From Hippea alviniae EP5-r (GTDB lineage Bacteria > Campylobacterota_A > Desulfurellia > Desulfurellales > Hippeaceae): a DNA stretch of 64,000 nt. How positions within the stretch are numbered: the first letter of the stretch is position 1; every line of letters begins with the position of its first letter. The position numbers and the translations under genes are program-made. Location of the stretch: the NCBI RefSeq assembly GCF_000420385.1, contig NZ_ATUV01000001.1, positions 248,001 through 312,000 of the forward strand, given 5' to 3'. Shown one piece after another: positions 25,250 to 33,876 of the stretch. The notes beneath the pieces were generated by a model. That model searched no databases. It was not told the DNA's origin and was given only the letters and a program-made list of their open reading frames with translations.

Positions 25250-26001
25250 TGCAAGATTACCTTGTATCCGTATTTTTCAAATACATATAAATGTTTCAAG
25301 ATGAAGTTAAATAGCTCATCTTTTGCCTTTTTGTTTTTGCCAAACACCATCTCTGCAAGATAAGCCGTTTTTATCTTGTTGTATTCTGAAGGTATGTTTA
25401 CATATTTGATATGGTTTACTTTGGCTGTTGCCCTAAACAGTATGCCTGCATCGACGATACCCATCTTTATGTAGTTGATGATTTGAGATATATTGACTGC
25501 TTCTATTTTTACATTCTGTTTCATCCTTTCTCTTAAATTCTCTGGTAATCTGTTCAATATAAACAGATATGTTTTTCCTAATGCCATAGTCTTTGGGTTT
25601 CCTGCTGCTATTTTTATGTCGTTTTTAAACAGGTCATAAAATGTGTGTATTTTGTCTTTGGCTTTTTCTGATACTCCGAATACAGGGATGAGCTTTAAAA
25701 ATTTCTTATATTTAACCACGAGCCCTTTTGATTTTGCAATCTGAAAGAATTTAGGGTCCATGCAACCATAGACATCGCCTTTGTTTGAGAGTATCATCTG
25801 CTGAAGGACTTGTCCTGTCCCGCCAGCTATGACGATAACCTTGTTTTTGCGTGTTTTGTTAAACATGTCTGCTATCTCGAGCGTTGGTTTTTTAACTGCA
25901 GCACCTGTAAACCAGTAAAGTGTCTCGGCTAAAGCTGATGTTTTAGCTATTAAAAAGGTAAAAAGTAAAACAGTTAGGATTTTTAGAGTTTGTTTAAGCA
26001 T
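25246..26001 (-). CDS. modA: Periplasmic molybdate/tungstate-type binding protein (ModA-like)
   Basis: The 251-residue protein has a signal peptide (about 1-27, ending ALA) and the ModA-type pattern. TGAAVKKPTLEIADMFN is followed by GGTGQVLQQM and the hinge regions GNPKTMALG and VDAGILFRA. It would deliver the anion to the ModB-like permease. It overlaps modC by 8 bases and modB by 4. Binding residues resemble those of molybdate/tungstate proteins, but the exact anion is inferred from the riboswitch. Confidence 0.78.
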   Translation of the reverse strand: MLKQTLKILTVLLFTFLIAKTSALAETLYWFTGAAVKKPTLEIADMFNKTRKNKVIVIAGGTGQVLQQMILSNKGDVYGCMDPKFFQIAKSKGLVVKYKKFLKLIPVFGVSEKAKDKIHTFYDLFKNDIKIAAGNPKTMALGKTYLFILNRLPENLRERMKQNVKIEAVNISQIINYIKMGIVDAGILFRATAKVNHIKYVNIPSEYNKIKTAYLAEMVFGKNKKAKDELFNFILKHLYVFEKYGYKVILQ

Positions 26002-27055
26002 CGTTAAACCTCCTGCAGAAGATTAGGGAATCTTTTTTTAAAGATACCGTTATAGAATCACCCTTTTTTAATTTCATCTTATCCAAGACATGTGGCGGTA
26101 TGTTAATTTTTATTTTAAAGCCGTTTTCTGTTTTTGTGGTAAGGTTTATGTATCGGCCCCTGAAATTGATTTTTTCTATAATGACATCAATTCTGTTTTC
26201 TTTGTTGCTTGTATCTATATCCTTTCTTAAAATCATTACATTTTCTGGTTTTATGCAACAGAACTCTGCTTTTTTAATTGGATTGCATACAAGTTTAAGG
26301 TTGTTTTCAAGTCTTACGGTTGAGCTGTCTATTCTTTTGATTTTCCATATGTTTGAAAAGTCCAATAGCTCTGCCGTATCAATGAATAAAGGCTCATTAA
26401 AGATTTTGTTCTTTTTTCCATACTCTATAACTTTTCCATCTTTTATAACCACCACTTCGTCGCCAAAGACGAATGCTTCTTCGGAATCGTGAGTTACGAA
26501 TAGAACAGGGATTGAGAAACTATCGGCTATTTCAGAAACGAGCTCTCTTAACTCTTCTCTTGTAGGTTTATCAAGTGCACTGAATGGTTCGTCAAGCAGA
26601 AGCAGGTTTGGTTTTGCAATTAACGCTCGCGCTAAAGCAGTTCTCTGTTTTTGACCACCAGAGATTTGGTAAGGATATTTGTTTAAACAGTCAAAAATTC
26701 CAAACTTTTTAGCAATCTGTTCGATACCAATTTCGTCTTTAATTTTGCGTTTTTTTAATCCATACTCTATGTTTTCCCTTATGCTCATGTTTGGAAATAG
26801 TGTATATTCTTGCGGCAGATAACCGACACTTCTTGCCTGAATAGACAGAGAAATCTTATCTTTTTTTGAGAAAAAGGTTTTGTTGTTTATTATGATATGA
26901 CCATCATCCGGGTCGTAAAATCCTGCTATCATTTTAAGCAGCGATGATTTGCCGCTTCCAGATGCTCCAAAGATGATATTTTTGAAAGCTTTTAGCTCAA
27001 ACTTTAACGATAGATTAAAATTCCCAAGTCTCTTTTTGATGTTGATAGAAATCAC
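25994..27055 (-). CDS. modC: ABC transporter ATPase (ModC-like) with TOBE-type C-terminus
   Basis: The 353-residue protein has Walker A GASGSGKSS (30-38), signature ISGGQKQRTALARAL near 132-146, Walker B LLLLDEPFSALD near 153-164 and switch His in VTHD. A C-terminal β-rich TOBE-like domain (about 290-350) is as in ModC/PotA. The start is a GTG behind AAAGGAG. It is the first gene after the Moco-like riboswitch, so the order modC-modA-modB, unusual compared with modABC, is set by one leader. Confidence 0.85.
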   Translation of the reverse strand: MISINIKKRLGNFNLSLKFELKAFKNIIFGASGSGKSSLLKMIAGFYDPDDGHIIINNKTFFSKKDKISLSIQARSVGYLPQEYTLFPNMSIRENIEYGLKKRKIKDEIGIEQIAKKFGIFDCLNKYPYQISGGQKQRTALARALIAKPNLLLLDEPFSALDKPTREELRELVSEIADSFSIPVLFVTHDSEEAFVFGDEVVVIKDGKVIEYGKKNKIFNEPLFIDTAELLDFSNIWKIKRIDSSTVRLENNLKLVCNPIKKAEFCCIKPENVMILRKDIDTSNKENRIDVIIEKINFRGRYINLTTKTENGFKIKINIPPHVLDKMKLKKGDSITVSLKKDSLIFCRRFNDA

Positions 27056-27127
27056 TTTTTCTCCTTTGATGGTTTTAGTCTGGATATGTTAGTGATTTTT
27101 AAGAAGAAGGCGAGATATACATAATCA

Positions 27128-27224
27128 GCACTCCTTTCCAATCACGGGAGGCATAAGCGTTTCCACTTATACCCTATCGGCCTTTAGCCGTAGCTTCTTG
27201 CCTTAGGCCAAAAGGCTCGGAGAT
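27128..27224 (-). promoter_or_regulatory. Moco/tungsten-cofactor-like riboswitch (Moco RNA motif)
   Basis: The leader of the minus-strand mod operon contains, in transcript order, CTCCGAGCC near 27223, internal paired segments (GGCCTAAGGC, GGCTAAAGGCC), and the 3' hallmark GCCTCCC with GGAAAGGAG near 27152-27130. This matches my recollection of the Moco RNA motif, which controls molybdopterin and mod genes. Position upstream of a ModABC-type operon agrees. A covariance-model search was not possible. Confidence 0.6.
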
Positions 27225-27284
27225 TTTTTACAATTATTACAAGTTTTTGAGCGTAAGTAAAGGTATTTATGCTTCTATATTCTC

Positions 27285-27313
27285 TTGACAAAGAAAGACT
27301 AAAATGATAACAA
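27285..27313 (+). promoter_or_regulatory. σ70 promoter of the tRNA-Val-thrS operon
   Basis: TTGACA (27285-27290), a 17-base spacer and TAACAA (27308-27313) lie 24 bases before the tRNA 5' end. The -35 box is perfect and the -10 box is modest. Confidence 0.55.
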
Positions 27314-27336
27314 AAAGCCAGATTTTTGGATGATGT

Positions 27337-27411
27337 GGGCGCATAGCTCAGGGGGAGAGCGCTTGCTTGACGCGCAAGAGGTCAGTGGTTCGAAACCACT
27401 TGCGCCCACCA
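27337..27411 (+). tRNA. tRNA-Val (GAC)
   Basis: The full cloverleaf is readable. The acceptor GGGCGCA pairs with TGCGCCC. The D arm is GCTC/GAGC. The anticodon stem CTTGC/GCAAG carries loop TTGACGC (anticodon GAC). The T arm is AGTGG/CCACT with TTCGAAA, and CCA is encoded. It lies 22 bases before the thrS start and is probably co-transcribed with it. Confidence 0.95.
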
Positions 27412-27433
27412 TTTTTTATTTTTGGAGAAAATA

Positions 27434-29296
27434 ATGAAAATAGAAAAAGGCACCAATCTTTTGGAGTATGTTAAAAAGAATAAATTAAAGGATATTATTG
27501 CGGCTAAAATAGACGGCAAGATAATAGACCTTGATAGTACGCTTGATGAAGATAAAGAAGTTGAGTTTATAAGTGTAAATTCCGAAGAGGGCCTTGAGAT
27601 TTTGAGACACTCTGCAGCTCATATAATGGCTCAGGCTGTCCAGCATGTTTTCGGTAATGCCAAGTTTGCCATAGGTCCTGCAATTGAAAACGGCTTTTAT
27701 TACGATATGGATGTGGGCAGGACTATAACCGATGAAGATTTGAAGAAGATAGAAAAAGAGATGAAAAAGATAGTCGGTGCGAATTACAAGTTTGAGCGCA
27801 CCGAGATGCCAAAGGAAGAAGCGATTAAGCTCTTTGAAGAGAAGGGCGATGAGTATAAAGTTGAGATTTTGAAGGATATAGATGAAGATGTTGTGAGCCT
27901 GTATCAGCAGGGCGATTTTGTTGATTTATGTAGAGGCCCACACATACCTTCAACGGGTTATCTTAAACACTTTAAGCTTCTGAGTGTTGCGGGTGCTTAT
28001 TTTAAGGGTGATGAGACTCGCCCAATGCTTCAGCGCATTTATGGTGCGGCTTTTGCAACAAAAGAAGATTTGGACAAGTATCTTAAGTTTTTGGAAGAAG
28101 TCAAAAAAAGAGACCACAGAAAGCTGGGTAGACAGCTCGATTTATTCAGTATAAACGATGAAGTCGGACCCGGACTTATCATATGGCATCCAAAAGGTGC
28201 TATGCTCAGGTATCTAATAGAGGAGTTTGAAAGAAAAGAGCATCTAAAGAGAGGTTATGAGTTTGTCAAAGGTCCTGAGATATTGAGAACGGAGCTATGG
28301 AAGAGAAGCGGCCATTTTGACCATTACAGAGAGAATATGTATTTTACCGAGATAGACGGGCAGAGCTTTGGCATAAAGCCGATGAACTGTCTGGGGCATA
28401 TTCAGGTTTACAAGTCGAAAAAGAGAAGCTATAGAGAGTTGCCAAAGCGTTATTTTGAACTTGGCGTTGTTCATAGACACGAAAAGAGCGGTGTATTGCA
28501 CGGGCTTTTAAGAGTTAGGGAGTTTACACAGGATGATGCCCATATCTTCTGCAGGCCTGACCAGTTGAACGATGAGATAATAGGCGTTCTTGAGTTTGTT
28601 CAAGATGTTATGGATATATTTGGTTTTGAGTATGAGCTTGAGATTTCAACAAGGCCTGAGAACTCCATAGGAACGGATGAGCAGTGGGAGCTTGCAACCA
28701 ATGCTTTGATAAATGCACTTGAGAATACAGGAAGAAAGTATGAGATAAACGAAGGCGATGGTGCGTTTTATGGGCCTAAGATTGATGTTAAGCTGAAAGA
28801 TGCCATAGGGAGAAAGTGGCAGTGTGCAACGATTCAGTGTGATTTTACATTGCCTGAAAGGTTTGAGTTGACATATATAGATGAAGATGGCAAAGAGAAG
28901 CAACCCGTTATGGTGCATAGGGTTATTTTAGGCTCGATTGAGCGCTTTATTGCTATTCTGATTGAGAATTATGAAGGTGATTTTCCACTCTGGATTGCAC
29001 CAGTGCAGGGCAGGATAATACCAGTTTCAGAGAAGCATCTTGACTATGCACATAGGCTTTATGAAGAACTGAAGGATAAAGGATTTAGGATTGAGCTTGA
29101 AGAGAGAAATGAAACTGTTGGTAAGAAGATAAGGTTTGCAGAAACGGAGAAGATTCCTTATGCTTTGATTGTTGGAGATAAGGAAGTTGAAAGCAACACG
29201 GTCTCTGTAAGGAGAAGAAAAGAAGGCGATCTGGGCTGTATGGATATAGATTCGCTTGTAGAGAAATGGAATAAGGAAATAGCAGACAGGAGGTGA
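27434..29296 (+). CDS. thrS: Threonyl-tRNA synthetase
   Basis: The 620-residue class II synthetase has an N-terminal TGS domain and an editing domain with [11 protein letters not shown]. The catalytic core has motif 2 ([32 protein letters not shown]) and motif 3 ([16 protein letters not shown]). An anticodon-binding domain closes the protein. The ATG at 27434 is chosen over a TTG at 27422 because GGAG lies six bases before it. It heads the thrS-infC-rpmI-rplT cluster common in bacteria; infC follows after 4 bases and shares the ribosome binding site region with the thrS stop. Confidence 0.97.
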   Translation: MKIEKGTNLLEYVKKNKLKDIIAAKIDGKIIDLDSTLDEDKEVEFISVNSEEGLEILRHSAAHIMAQAVQHVFGNAKFAIGPAIENGFYYDMDVGRTITDEDLKKIEKEMKKIVGANYKFERTEMPKEEAIKLFEEKGDEYKVEILKDIDEDVVSLYQQGDFVDLCRGPHIPSTGYLKHFKLLSVAGAYFKGDETRPMLQRIYGAAFATKEDLDKYLKFLEEVKKRDHRKLGRQLDLFSINDEVGPGLIIWHPKGAMLRYLIEEFERKEHLKRGYEFVKGPEILRTELWKRSGHFDHYRENMYFTEIDGQSFGIKPMNCLGHIQVYKSKKRSYRELPKRYFELGVVHRHEKSGVLHGLLRVREFTQDDAHIFCRPDQLNDEIIGVLEFVQDVMDIFGFEYELEISTRPENSIGTDEQWELATNALINALENTGRKYEINEGDGAFYGPKIDVKLKDAIGRKWQCATIQCDFTLPERFELTYIDEDGKEKQPVMVHRVILGSIERFIAILIENYEGDFPLWIAPVQGRIIPVSEKHLDYAHRLYEELKDKGFRIELEERNETVGKKIRFAETEKIPYALIVGDKEVESNTVSVRRRKEGDLGCMDIDSLVEKWNKEIADRR

Positions 29297-29300
29297 TGCT

Positions 29301-29828
29301 ATAAGAGGCGATTTTAGAAAAAAGGATATCCCGCCAATAAACGAGAATATTAAAGCCGATAAGGTTAGGCTTGTTGATGAGAATGGTAAGCAGGTGGGAA
29401 TAGTTCCTTTGGCTGAAGCATTAAGAAGGGCTCAAGATGTTGGACTTGACCTTGTGTTGGTAAGTCCTAACAGTGACCCTGTTGTTTGCCGTATAATGGA
29501 TTACGGCAAGTATAATTATGAAAAGAAGAAAAAGCAGCAGAAGAGCAAGAAATCTCAAAAAACGATTAAGGTTAAGGAGCTTAAGTTAAGGCCGAGGATT
29601 GCAGACAACGATTATCAGACAAAATTAAAAATGGCGCGAAGCTTTCTTGAAGATAAGAATAAGGTAAAGTTCAATATCTTTTTAAGGGGAAGAGAGATAG
29701 ACAAAAAAGAGCTCGTGGAAGAGCTGATAGAAAGATTGAAGCTTGATTTGGCTGATCTGGGTCAGATTGAAGGCAAGCCAGACTATCAAGGAAGAAGGGT
29801 GTCTGTATCTTTTATTCCGCACAGTTAG
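29301..29828 (+). CDS. infC: Translation initiation factor IF-3, with AUA start codon
   Basis: IF-3 N-domain sequence (PPINENIKADKVRLVDENGKQVG) lies upstream of the first standard start (GTG 29394), so translation must begin earlier. The frame has no ATG, GTG or TTG there, but ATA at 29301 sits six bases after a near-perfect AGGAGGTGA (29288-29296). The 175-residue product then has the normal IF-3 length. The C-domain with LRPRIADNDYQTK is complete. IF-3 genes are known to use rare start codons (AUU in E. coli) for autoregulation, because IF-3 rejects them. AUA would work the same way. Confidence 0.92.
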   Translation: MRGDFRKKDIPPINENIKADKVRLVDENGKQVGIVPLAEALRRAQDVGLDLVLVSPNSDPVVCRIMDYGKYNYEKKKKQQKSKKSQKTIKVKELKLRPRIADNDYQTKLKMARSFLEDKNKVKFNIFLRGREIDKKELVEELIERLKLDLADLGQIEGKPDYQGRRVSVSFIPHS

Positions 29829-29841
29829 GAGGAGTAATTAA

Positions 29842-30042
29842 ATGAAACTAAAGACAAGAAGGGCAGCAGCTAAAAGGTTTTACAAAAAAACAGAGAAGGG
29901 CTATTTTAAGCATGCAAGGGCAAACAAAAGCCACTTGTTGTTTGATAAACCGAGAAAGAGAAAGAGAAATCTGAAGAGAGCTCATTATGTAAAAAGCGGA
30001 GCAGTTCATCACAATCTAAAAGAGCTGATGCCGTGGGGTTAA
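29842..30042 (+). CDS. rpmI: Ribosomal protein bL35
   Basis: The 66-residue basic protein has the L35 pattern KLKTRRAAAKRFYKKTEKG and a KRNLKRAHYV segment. A strong ribosome binding site (aggaggag) lies ahead of the ATG. It sits between infC and rplT, the conserved order. Confidence 0.96.
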   Translation: MKLKTRRAAAKRFYKKTEKGYFKHARANKSHLLFDKPRKRKRNLKRAHYVKSGAVHHNLKELMPWG

Positions 30043-30055
30043 TTAGGGAGGAAAA

Positions 30056-30400
30056 ATGAGAGTAAAGACAGGATACACAAGAAGAAGAAGACATAAGAAG
30101 ATTTTAAAACTTGCAAAAGGCTATTATCAGAGAAGACACTCGACATACAAGAATGCTGAAGAGAGTGTAAGAAGGGCACTTCAGTATGCATATAGGGATA
30201 GAAAGGTAAGGAAAAGAGAGTTTAGAAGATTGTGGATTGCAAGGATAAATGCTGCTGTTAGAGAGTATGGTTTGAGTTATAGTAAGTTTATGCATCTGTT
30301 GAAGGAAAAAGGTATCGATTTAAACAGGAAGATGTTAAGTGAGCTTGCAATTAGAGAGCCAGAGAGCTTCAAAAAGCTTGTCGAGTCTGTAAAGGCTTAA
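30056..30400 (+). CDS. rplT: Ribosomal protein bL20
   Basis: The 114-residue basic protein has [23 protein letters not shown] at the start, and [21 protein letters not shown] and [24 protein letters not shown] further on. It is typical in length. It ends the IF-3 operon, and a hairpin with T run follows 28 bases later. In other bacteria L20 represses this operon at the mRNA level; no such structure was examined here. Confidence 0.96.
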   Translation: MRVKTGYTRRRRHKKILKLAKGYYQRRHSTYKNAEESVRRALQYAYRDRKVRKREFRRLWIARINAAVREYGLSYSKFMHLLKEKGIDLNRKMLSELAIREPESFKKLVESVKA

Positions 30401-30427
30401 GAGTAAAAAACCAAAAGGCCTGTATAG

Positions 30428-30470
30428 ATGCGGAAAAATGTCCTAAAAGGGCATTCTTCCGCATTTTTTT
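30428..30470 (+). terminator. Terminator or pheST attenuator
   Basis: ATGCGGAA (30428-30435) pairs with TTCCGCAT (30457-30464). An inner stem AATGTCC/GGGCATT is included, and a run of seven T follows. It lies between rplT and pheS. It may end the IF-3 operon or act as an attenuator for pheST, which is attenuated in enterobacteria. No Phe-rich leader peptide was seen. Confidence 0.8.
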
Positions 30471-30487
30471 AATATTGGGAGAGAGCA

Positions 30488-31513
30488 ATGGAAGAGCTAA
30501 AAAAAGAGTTTGAAGAAGCGCTAAAAAGGATAAGCAATCAGGAAGAGCTAAAGCAACTTAAAGCCGCATTTGTTGGTAAGAAGGGTAAGATAACTGCTCT
30601 GTTTAAAAAGTTAAAAGAGCTATCAGACGATGAGAAGAAAGAGTTTGGCAAAAGGATTAACGAGCTTAAAGAGTTCGTTGAAGAGAAGGTAAAAGAGAAA
30701 CAGGACGAGCTTTTTAGGAAAGCAAAACTTGAGTCTTTGCAGAAAGAAGCAATAGACATAACGCTGCCAGGCAGAACACCTTTTGGTGGCGGTATTCATC
30801 CAATAACCAAGACGATAATGGAGATTGAAGATATATTCAGGTCTATGGGTTTTTCTGTTGAAGTTGGCCCTGAAATAGAGCTTGATTTGTTCAATTTTGA
30901 GCTTTTGAACATTCCAAAGGAACATCCTGCACGAGATATGCAGGATACATTTTATATAAATGACAATGTAGTTTTAAGGACTCATACTTCGCCAACGCAG
31001 ATTCGCGTAATGAAAAGAGAAAAACCACCCGTTATGTTTATCTCACCGGGCAGGGTCTATAGAAGAGACTCAGACTTAACACACTCTCCGATGTTTCATC
31101 AGGTTGAAGGCTTGCTCGTTGATAGAAATGTAAGATTTTCTGATTTGAAAGGCGTTTTGATAGAGTTTCTAAGAAAGTTTTTTGGAGATGTGCCCGTAAG
31201 GTTTAGGCCGAGTTATTTCCCATTTACAGAGCCATCAGCGGAAGTTGATATAGGCTGCGTTATTTGTGGCGGTAAAGGTTGCAGAGTCTGTTCATATACT
31301 GGCTATCTTGAAGTGTTGGGATGCGGAATGGTGCATCCAAATGTTTTGAAGAATGTGGGATACGATACAGATAGGTTTAATGGGTTTGCCTTTGGGCTTG
31401 GTGTTGAGCGCTTTGCAATGCTGAAGTACGGCATAGACAATATAAGGCTCTTTTTTGAAAACGATATCAGGTTTCTTGAACAATTCTCTTTTGCGAAGGG
31501 TAGGGTGCTATGA
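30488..31513 (+). CDS. pheS: Phenylalanyl-tRNA synthetase alpha subunit
   Basis: The 341-residue class II catalytic subunit has an N-terminal coiled coil (about 1-90). Motif 2 region RTHTSPTQIRVM, FISPGRVYRRDSDLTHSPMFHQVEG, and motif 3 GFAFGLGVERFAMLKYGI follow. The ribosome binding site is GGGAGAG. Its stop overlaps the pheT start (ATGA). It forms the α2β2 enzyme with PheT. Confidence 0.96.
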   Translation: MEELKKEFEEALKRISNQEELKQLKAAFVGKKGKITALFKKLKELSDDEKKEFGKRINELKEFVEEKVKEKQDELFRKAKLESLQKEAIDITLPGRTPFGGGIHPITKTIMEIEDIFRSMGFSVEVGPEIELDLFNFELLNIPKEHPARDMQDTFYINDNVVLRTHTSPTQIRVMKREKPPVMFISPGRVYRRDSDLTHSPMFHQVEGLLVDRNVRFSDLKGVLIEFLRKFFGDVPVRFRPSYFPFTEPSAEVDIGCVICGGKGCRVCSYTGYLEVLGCGMVHPNVLKNVGYDTDRFNGFAFGLGVERFAMLKYGIDNIRLFFENDIRFLEQFSFAKGRVL

Positions 31514-33873
31514 GAATATCTTACAGGTGGCTTAAAGAGTTTGTTGATATAGATGTTTCGGCTGAAGAGTTAGCCGATAGAATAACAATGGCTGGTCTTG
31601 AAGTTGATTCAGTTGAGAAGATTGATACTTATGGTGCTTTAGTTTCTAAAGTTGTGGATATAAAAAGAGATGGGAAGCTTCTCTTATGTAAGGCTGACAT
31701 AGGCGATAGAACTGTAAATGTTGCAACAGCCGACAGCACGGTTGAAGTTGGCGAGAAATTTCCATTGGTTTTGGCTGGTGGTGTTGTTGGTGATAGGAAG
31801 ATAGAAAAGAGAAAGTTTGGTGATTTTATTAGTGAAGGTATGTTTTTAAGTGCCGAAGAGCTTGGGCTTGAAGATGCATCATCTGAGCTGTTTAGGCTTG
31901 ATGAGTCGTTTAAAAATGGAACGCCACTTGTTGAACTTGATGAGTTTGACGACTCCATAATCGAGATAGAGCTTACGCCAAACAGAGCCGATGCTTTGAG
32001 CATTCTTGGTGTAGCAAGGGATGTAGCTGCTTTGTATTCTAAAAAGGTAAAAATGCCAGAGATAGAGTTTAATCAGACAGATAAAAGCGTTGAGGATTTG
32101 ATAAGTGTCAAAGTTGAAGATTTTGAAAATTGTCCACGATATACACTTGCTGCTGCAGATGTCTTAGTTAAACGCTCGCCGTTCTTTATGAGAATCAGGC
32201 TTTTGAAATGCGGTGTTAGAGCTATAAACAACATAGTCGATATAACAAACTATGTGCTTTTGGCTTTGGGTCAGCCGATGCACGCATTCGATATAAACAA
32301 GCTCAACGGCGGCATTCTTGTAAGAAAAGCAAGAAATGGTGAAAAAATCGTTGCACTTGACGGCAAAGAGTACAAACTTGATGAGACGATGCTTGCGATA
32401 ACTGATGAGAAAGGCCCTATTGCTATTGCCGGTGTTATGGGTGGTGAATTTTCAAGTGTTGATAACTCAACAAAAACGATAGCACTTGAGAGTGCATTCT
32501 TTAATCCTGTTAGTGTAAGGCTTACAGCAAGAAGGCTCAAGCTTCATACAGAATCATCCCACAGGTTTGAAAGGGGAGTTGACCCTAATCTGCCACTTGT
32601 GGCAAGCAGATACGCTTTAAGCTTAATTGAAAAATATGGAGATGGCAAGATATACAAAGGCATTATTGATGTTAAAGAGAAGGAGTTTAAGCCCAAAAAG
32701 ATAATTGCAAACTTTGACAATATAAACGCTCTTCTTGGCAGTAATTACTCATCATCTGAGATGGTTGAAGTGCTGGTTGGCCTTGGTTTTGATGTTGAGC
32801 AGGTTGAAAAAAACACCATAGAGATAACAGCGCCAACATACAGGTTTGATATTGAAGGCGAGCATGATATAGCAGAAGAGATTGCACGCATCAAGGGTTA
32901 TGAAACGATAGAGCCGACTTTTCCTGTTGTTGAAACAAAAATAAAATCTGAAGATAAAACTGAAAAGTTGGCAAAGGATATTACAAGGCTGCTTGCCGAT
33001 TCTGGCCTTTTTGAGACAAAGAATTACTCATTTGTTGATAGCAGAAAATTGAAGCTTTTTGATAAAGATGAGAATAGCTTTGTTTATCTTAAAAATCCTT
33101 TAATAGATTTGCAAGATGTGATGAGAACAACACTTGTTGTCTCTTTGATGGATGCTCTTGTCTTTAATGTGAATAAAGGTGTAAGAAGCATACCTATCTT
33201 TGAAGTGGGAAGGGTATTTTTTAAAGATAATGATTTTGCCAAAGAAAGTGTTAATGTTGGATTTTTGCTGTATGGTGTTTCCAATTTTAGCTGGTATGAG
33301 AAGGGTAGGTTTTTTGACTTCTATGATGCTAAGGGTGTTGTCGAACTTATAGCTTCTCTTGTAAATGCTGAGTTTGATTTTGAGCCATCAAACAGGGAGT
33401 TTCTGCATCCTAAACGCAGTGCGGATGTCTTTTATAAAGGCGATAAAATAGGCTTTGTTGGTGAAGTTCATCCAGATATTTACCCATTTTATGATTTAAA
33501 GTTTGAAAAGAAATCAAGAATAGTTGTTGGAGAGATAGATTTAACACATCTTACAGAGCTTAAAACCGAAACGGTTAAATACTCATCCATACCGACTCTT
33601 CCAACTGTTTATAGAGATTTGGCTGTTGTTGTATCAAAAGATGTTAGATGGGCTGATATAGAGAAGGAGATTTTAAAGACTGAGTTTGTCTATAAGGTTG
33701 GCTTGTTTGATGTCTATGATAAGCTTGAAGATGAAGATAAAGTAAGTCTTGCCTTTAGGGTTGTGCTGAGAAACGATGAGAAGACATTTACAGACGATGA
33801 GATTGAAAGTATTGTGAGCGAAATATATACAAGATTAAAAGATAAATTTTCTGCCAAACTCAGGGGGGAATAG
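31510..33873 (+). CDS. pheT: Phenylalanyl-tRNA synthetase beta subunit
   Basis: The 787-residue protein has an N-terminal OB/EMAP-like tRNA-binding domain (about 40-150) and the B3/B4 editing domain (RIRLLKCGVRAINNIVDITNYV). B5 and a catalytic-like core follow, with a C-terminal ferredoxin-fold anticodon-binding domain (PTVYRDLAVVV). The length is normal for bacterial PheT. It is translationally coupled to pheS. Confidence 0.96.
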   Translation: MRISYRWLKEFVDIDVSAEELADRITMAGLEVDSVEKIDTYGALVSKVVDIKRDGKLLLCKADIGDRTVNVATADSTVEVGEKFPLVLAGGVVGDRKIEKRKFGDFISEGMFLSAEELGLEDASSELFRLDESFKNGTPLVELDEFDDSIIEIELTPNRADALSILGVARDVAALYSKKVKMPEIEFNQTDKSVEDLISVKVEDFENCPRYTLAAADVLVKRSPFFMRIRLLKCGVRAINNIVDITNYVLLALGQPMHAFDINKLNGGILVRKARNGEKIVALDGKEYKLDETMLAITDEKGPIAIAGVMGGEFSSVDNSTKTIALESAFFNPVSVRLTARRLKLHTESSHRFERGVDPNLPLVASRYALSLIEKYGDGKIYKGIIDVKEKEFKPKKIIANFDNINALLGSNYSSSEMVEVLVGLGFDVEQVEKNTIEITAPTYRFDIEGEHDIAEEIARIKGYETIEPTFPVVETKIKSEDKTEKLAKDITRLLADSGLFETKNYSFVDSRKLKLFDKDENSFVYLKNPLIDLQDVMRTTLVVSLMDALVFNVNKGVRSIPIFEVGRVFFKDNDFAKESVNVGFLLYGVSNFSWYEKGRFFDFYDAKGVVELIASLVNAEFDFEPSNREFLHPKRSADVFYKGDKIGFVGEVHPDIYPFYDLKFEKKSRIVVGEIDLTHLTELKTETVKYSSIPTLPTVYRDLAVVVSKDVRWADIEKEILKTEFVYKVGLFDVYDKLEDEDKVSLAFRVVLRNDEKTFTDDEIESIVSEIYTRLKDKFSAKLRGE

Positions 33874-33876
33874 AAG

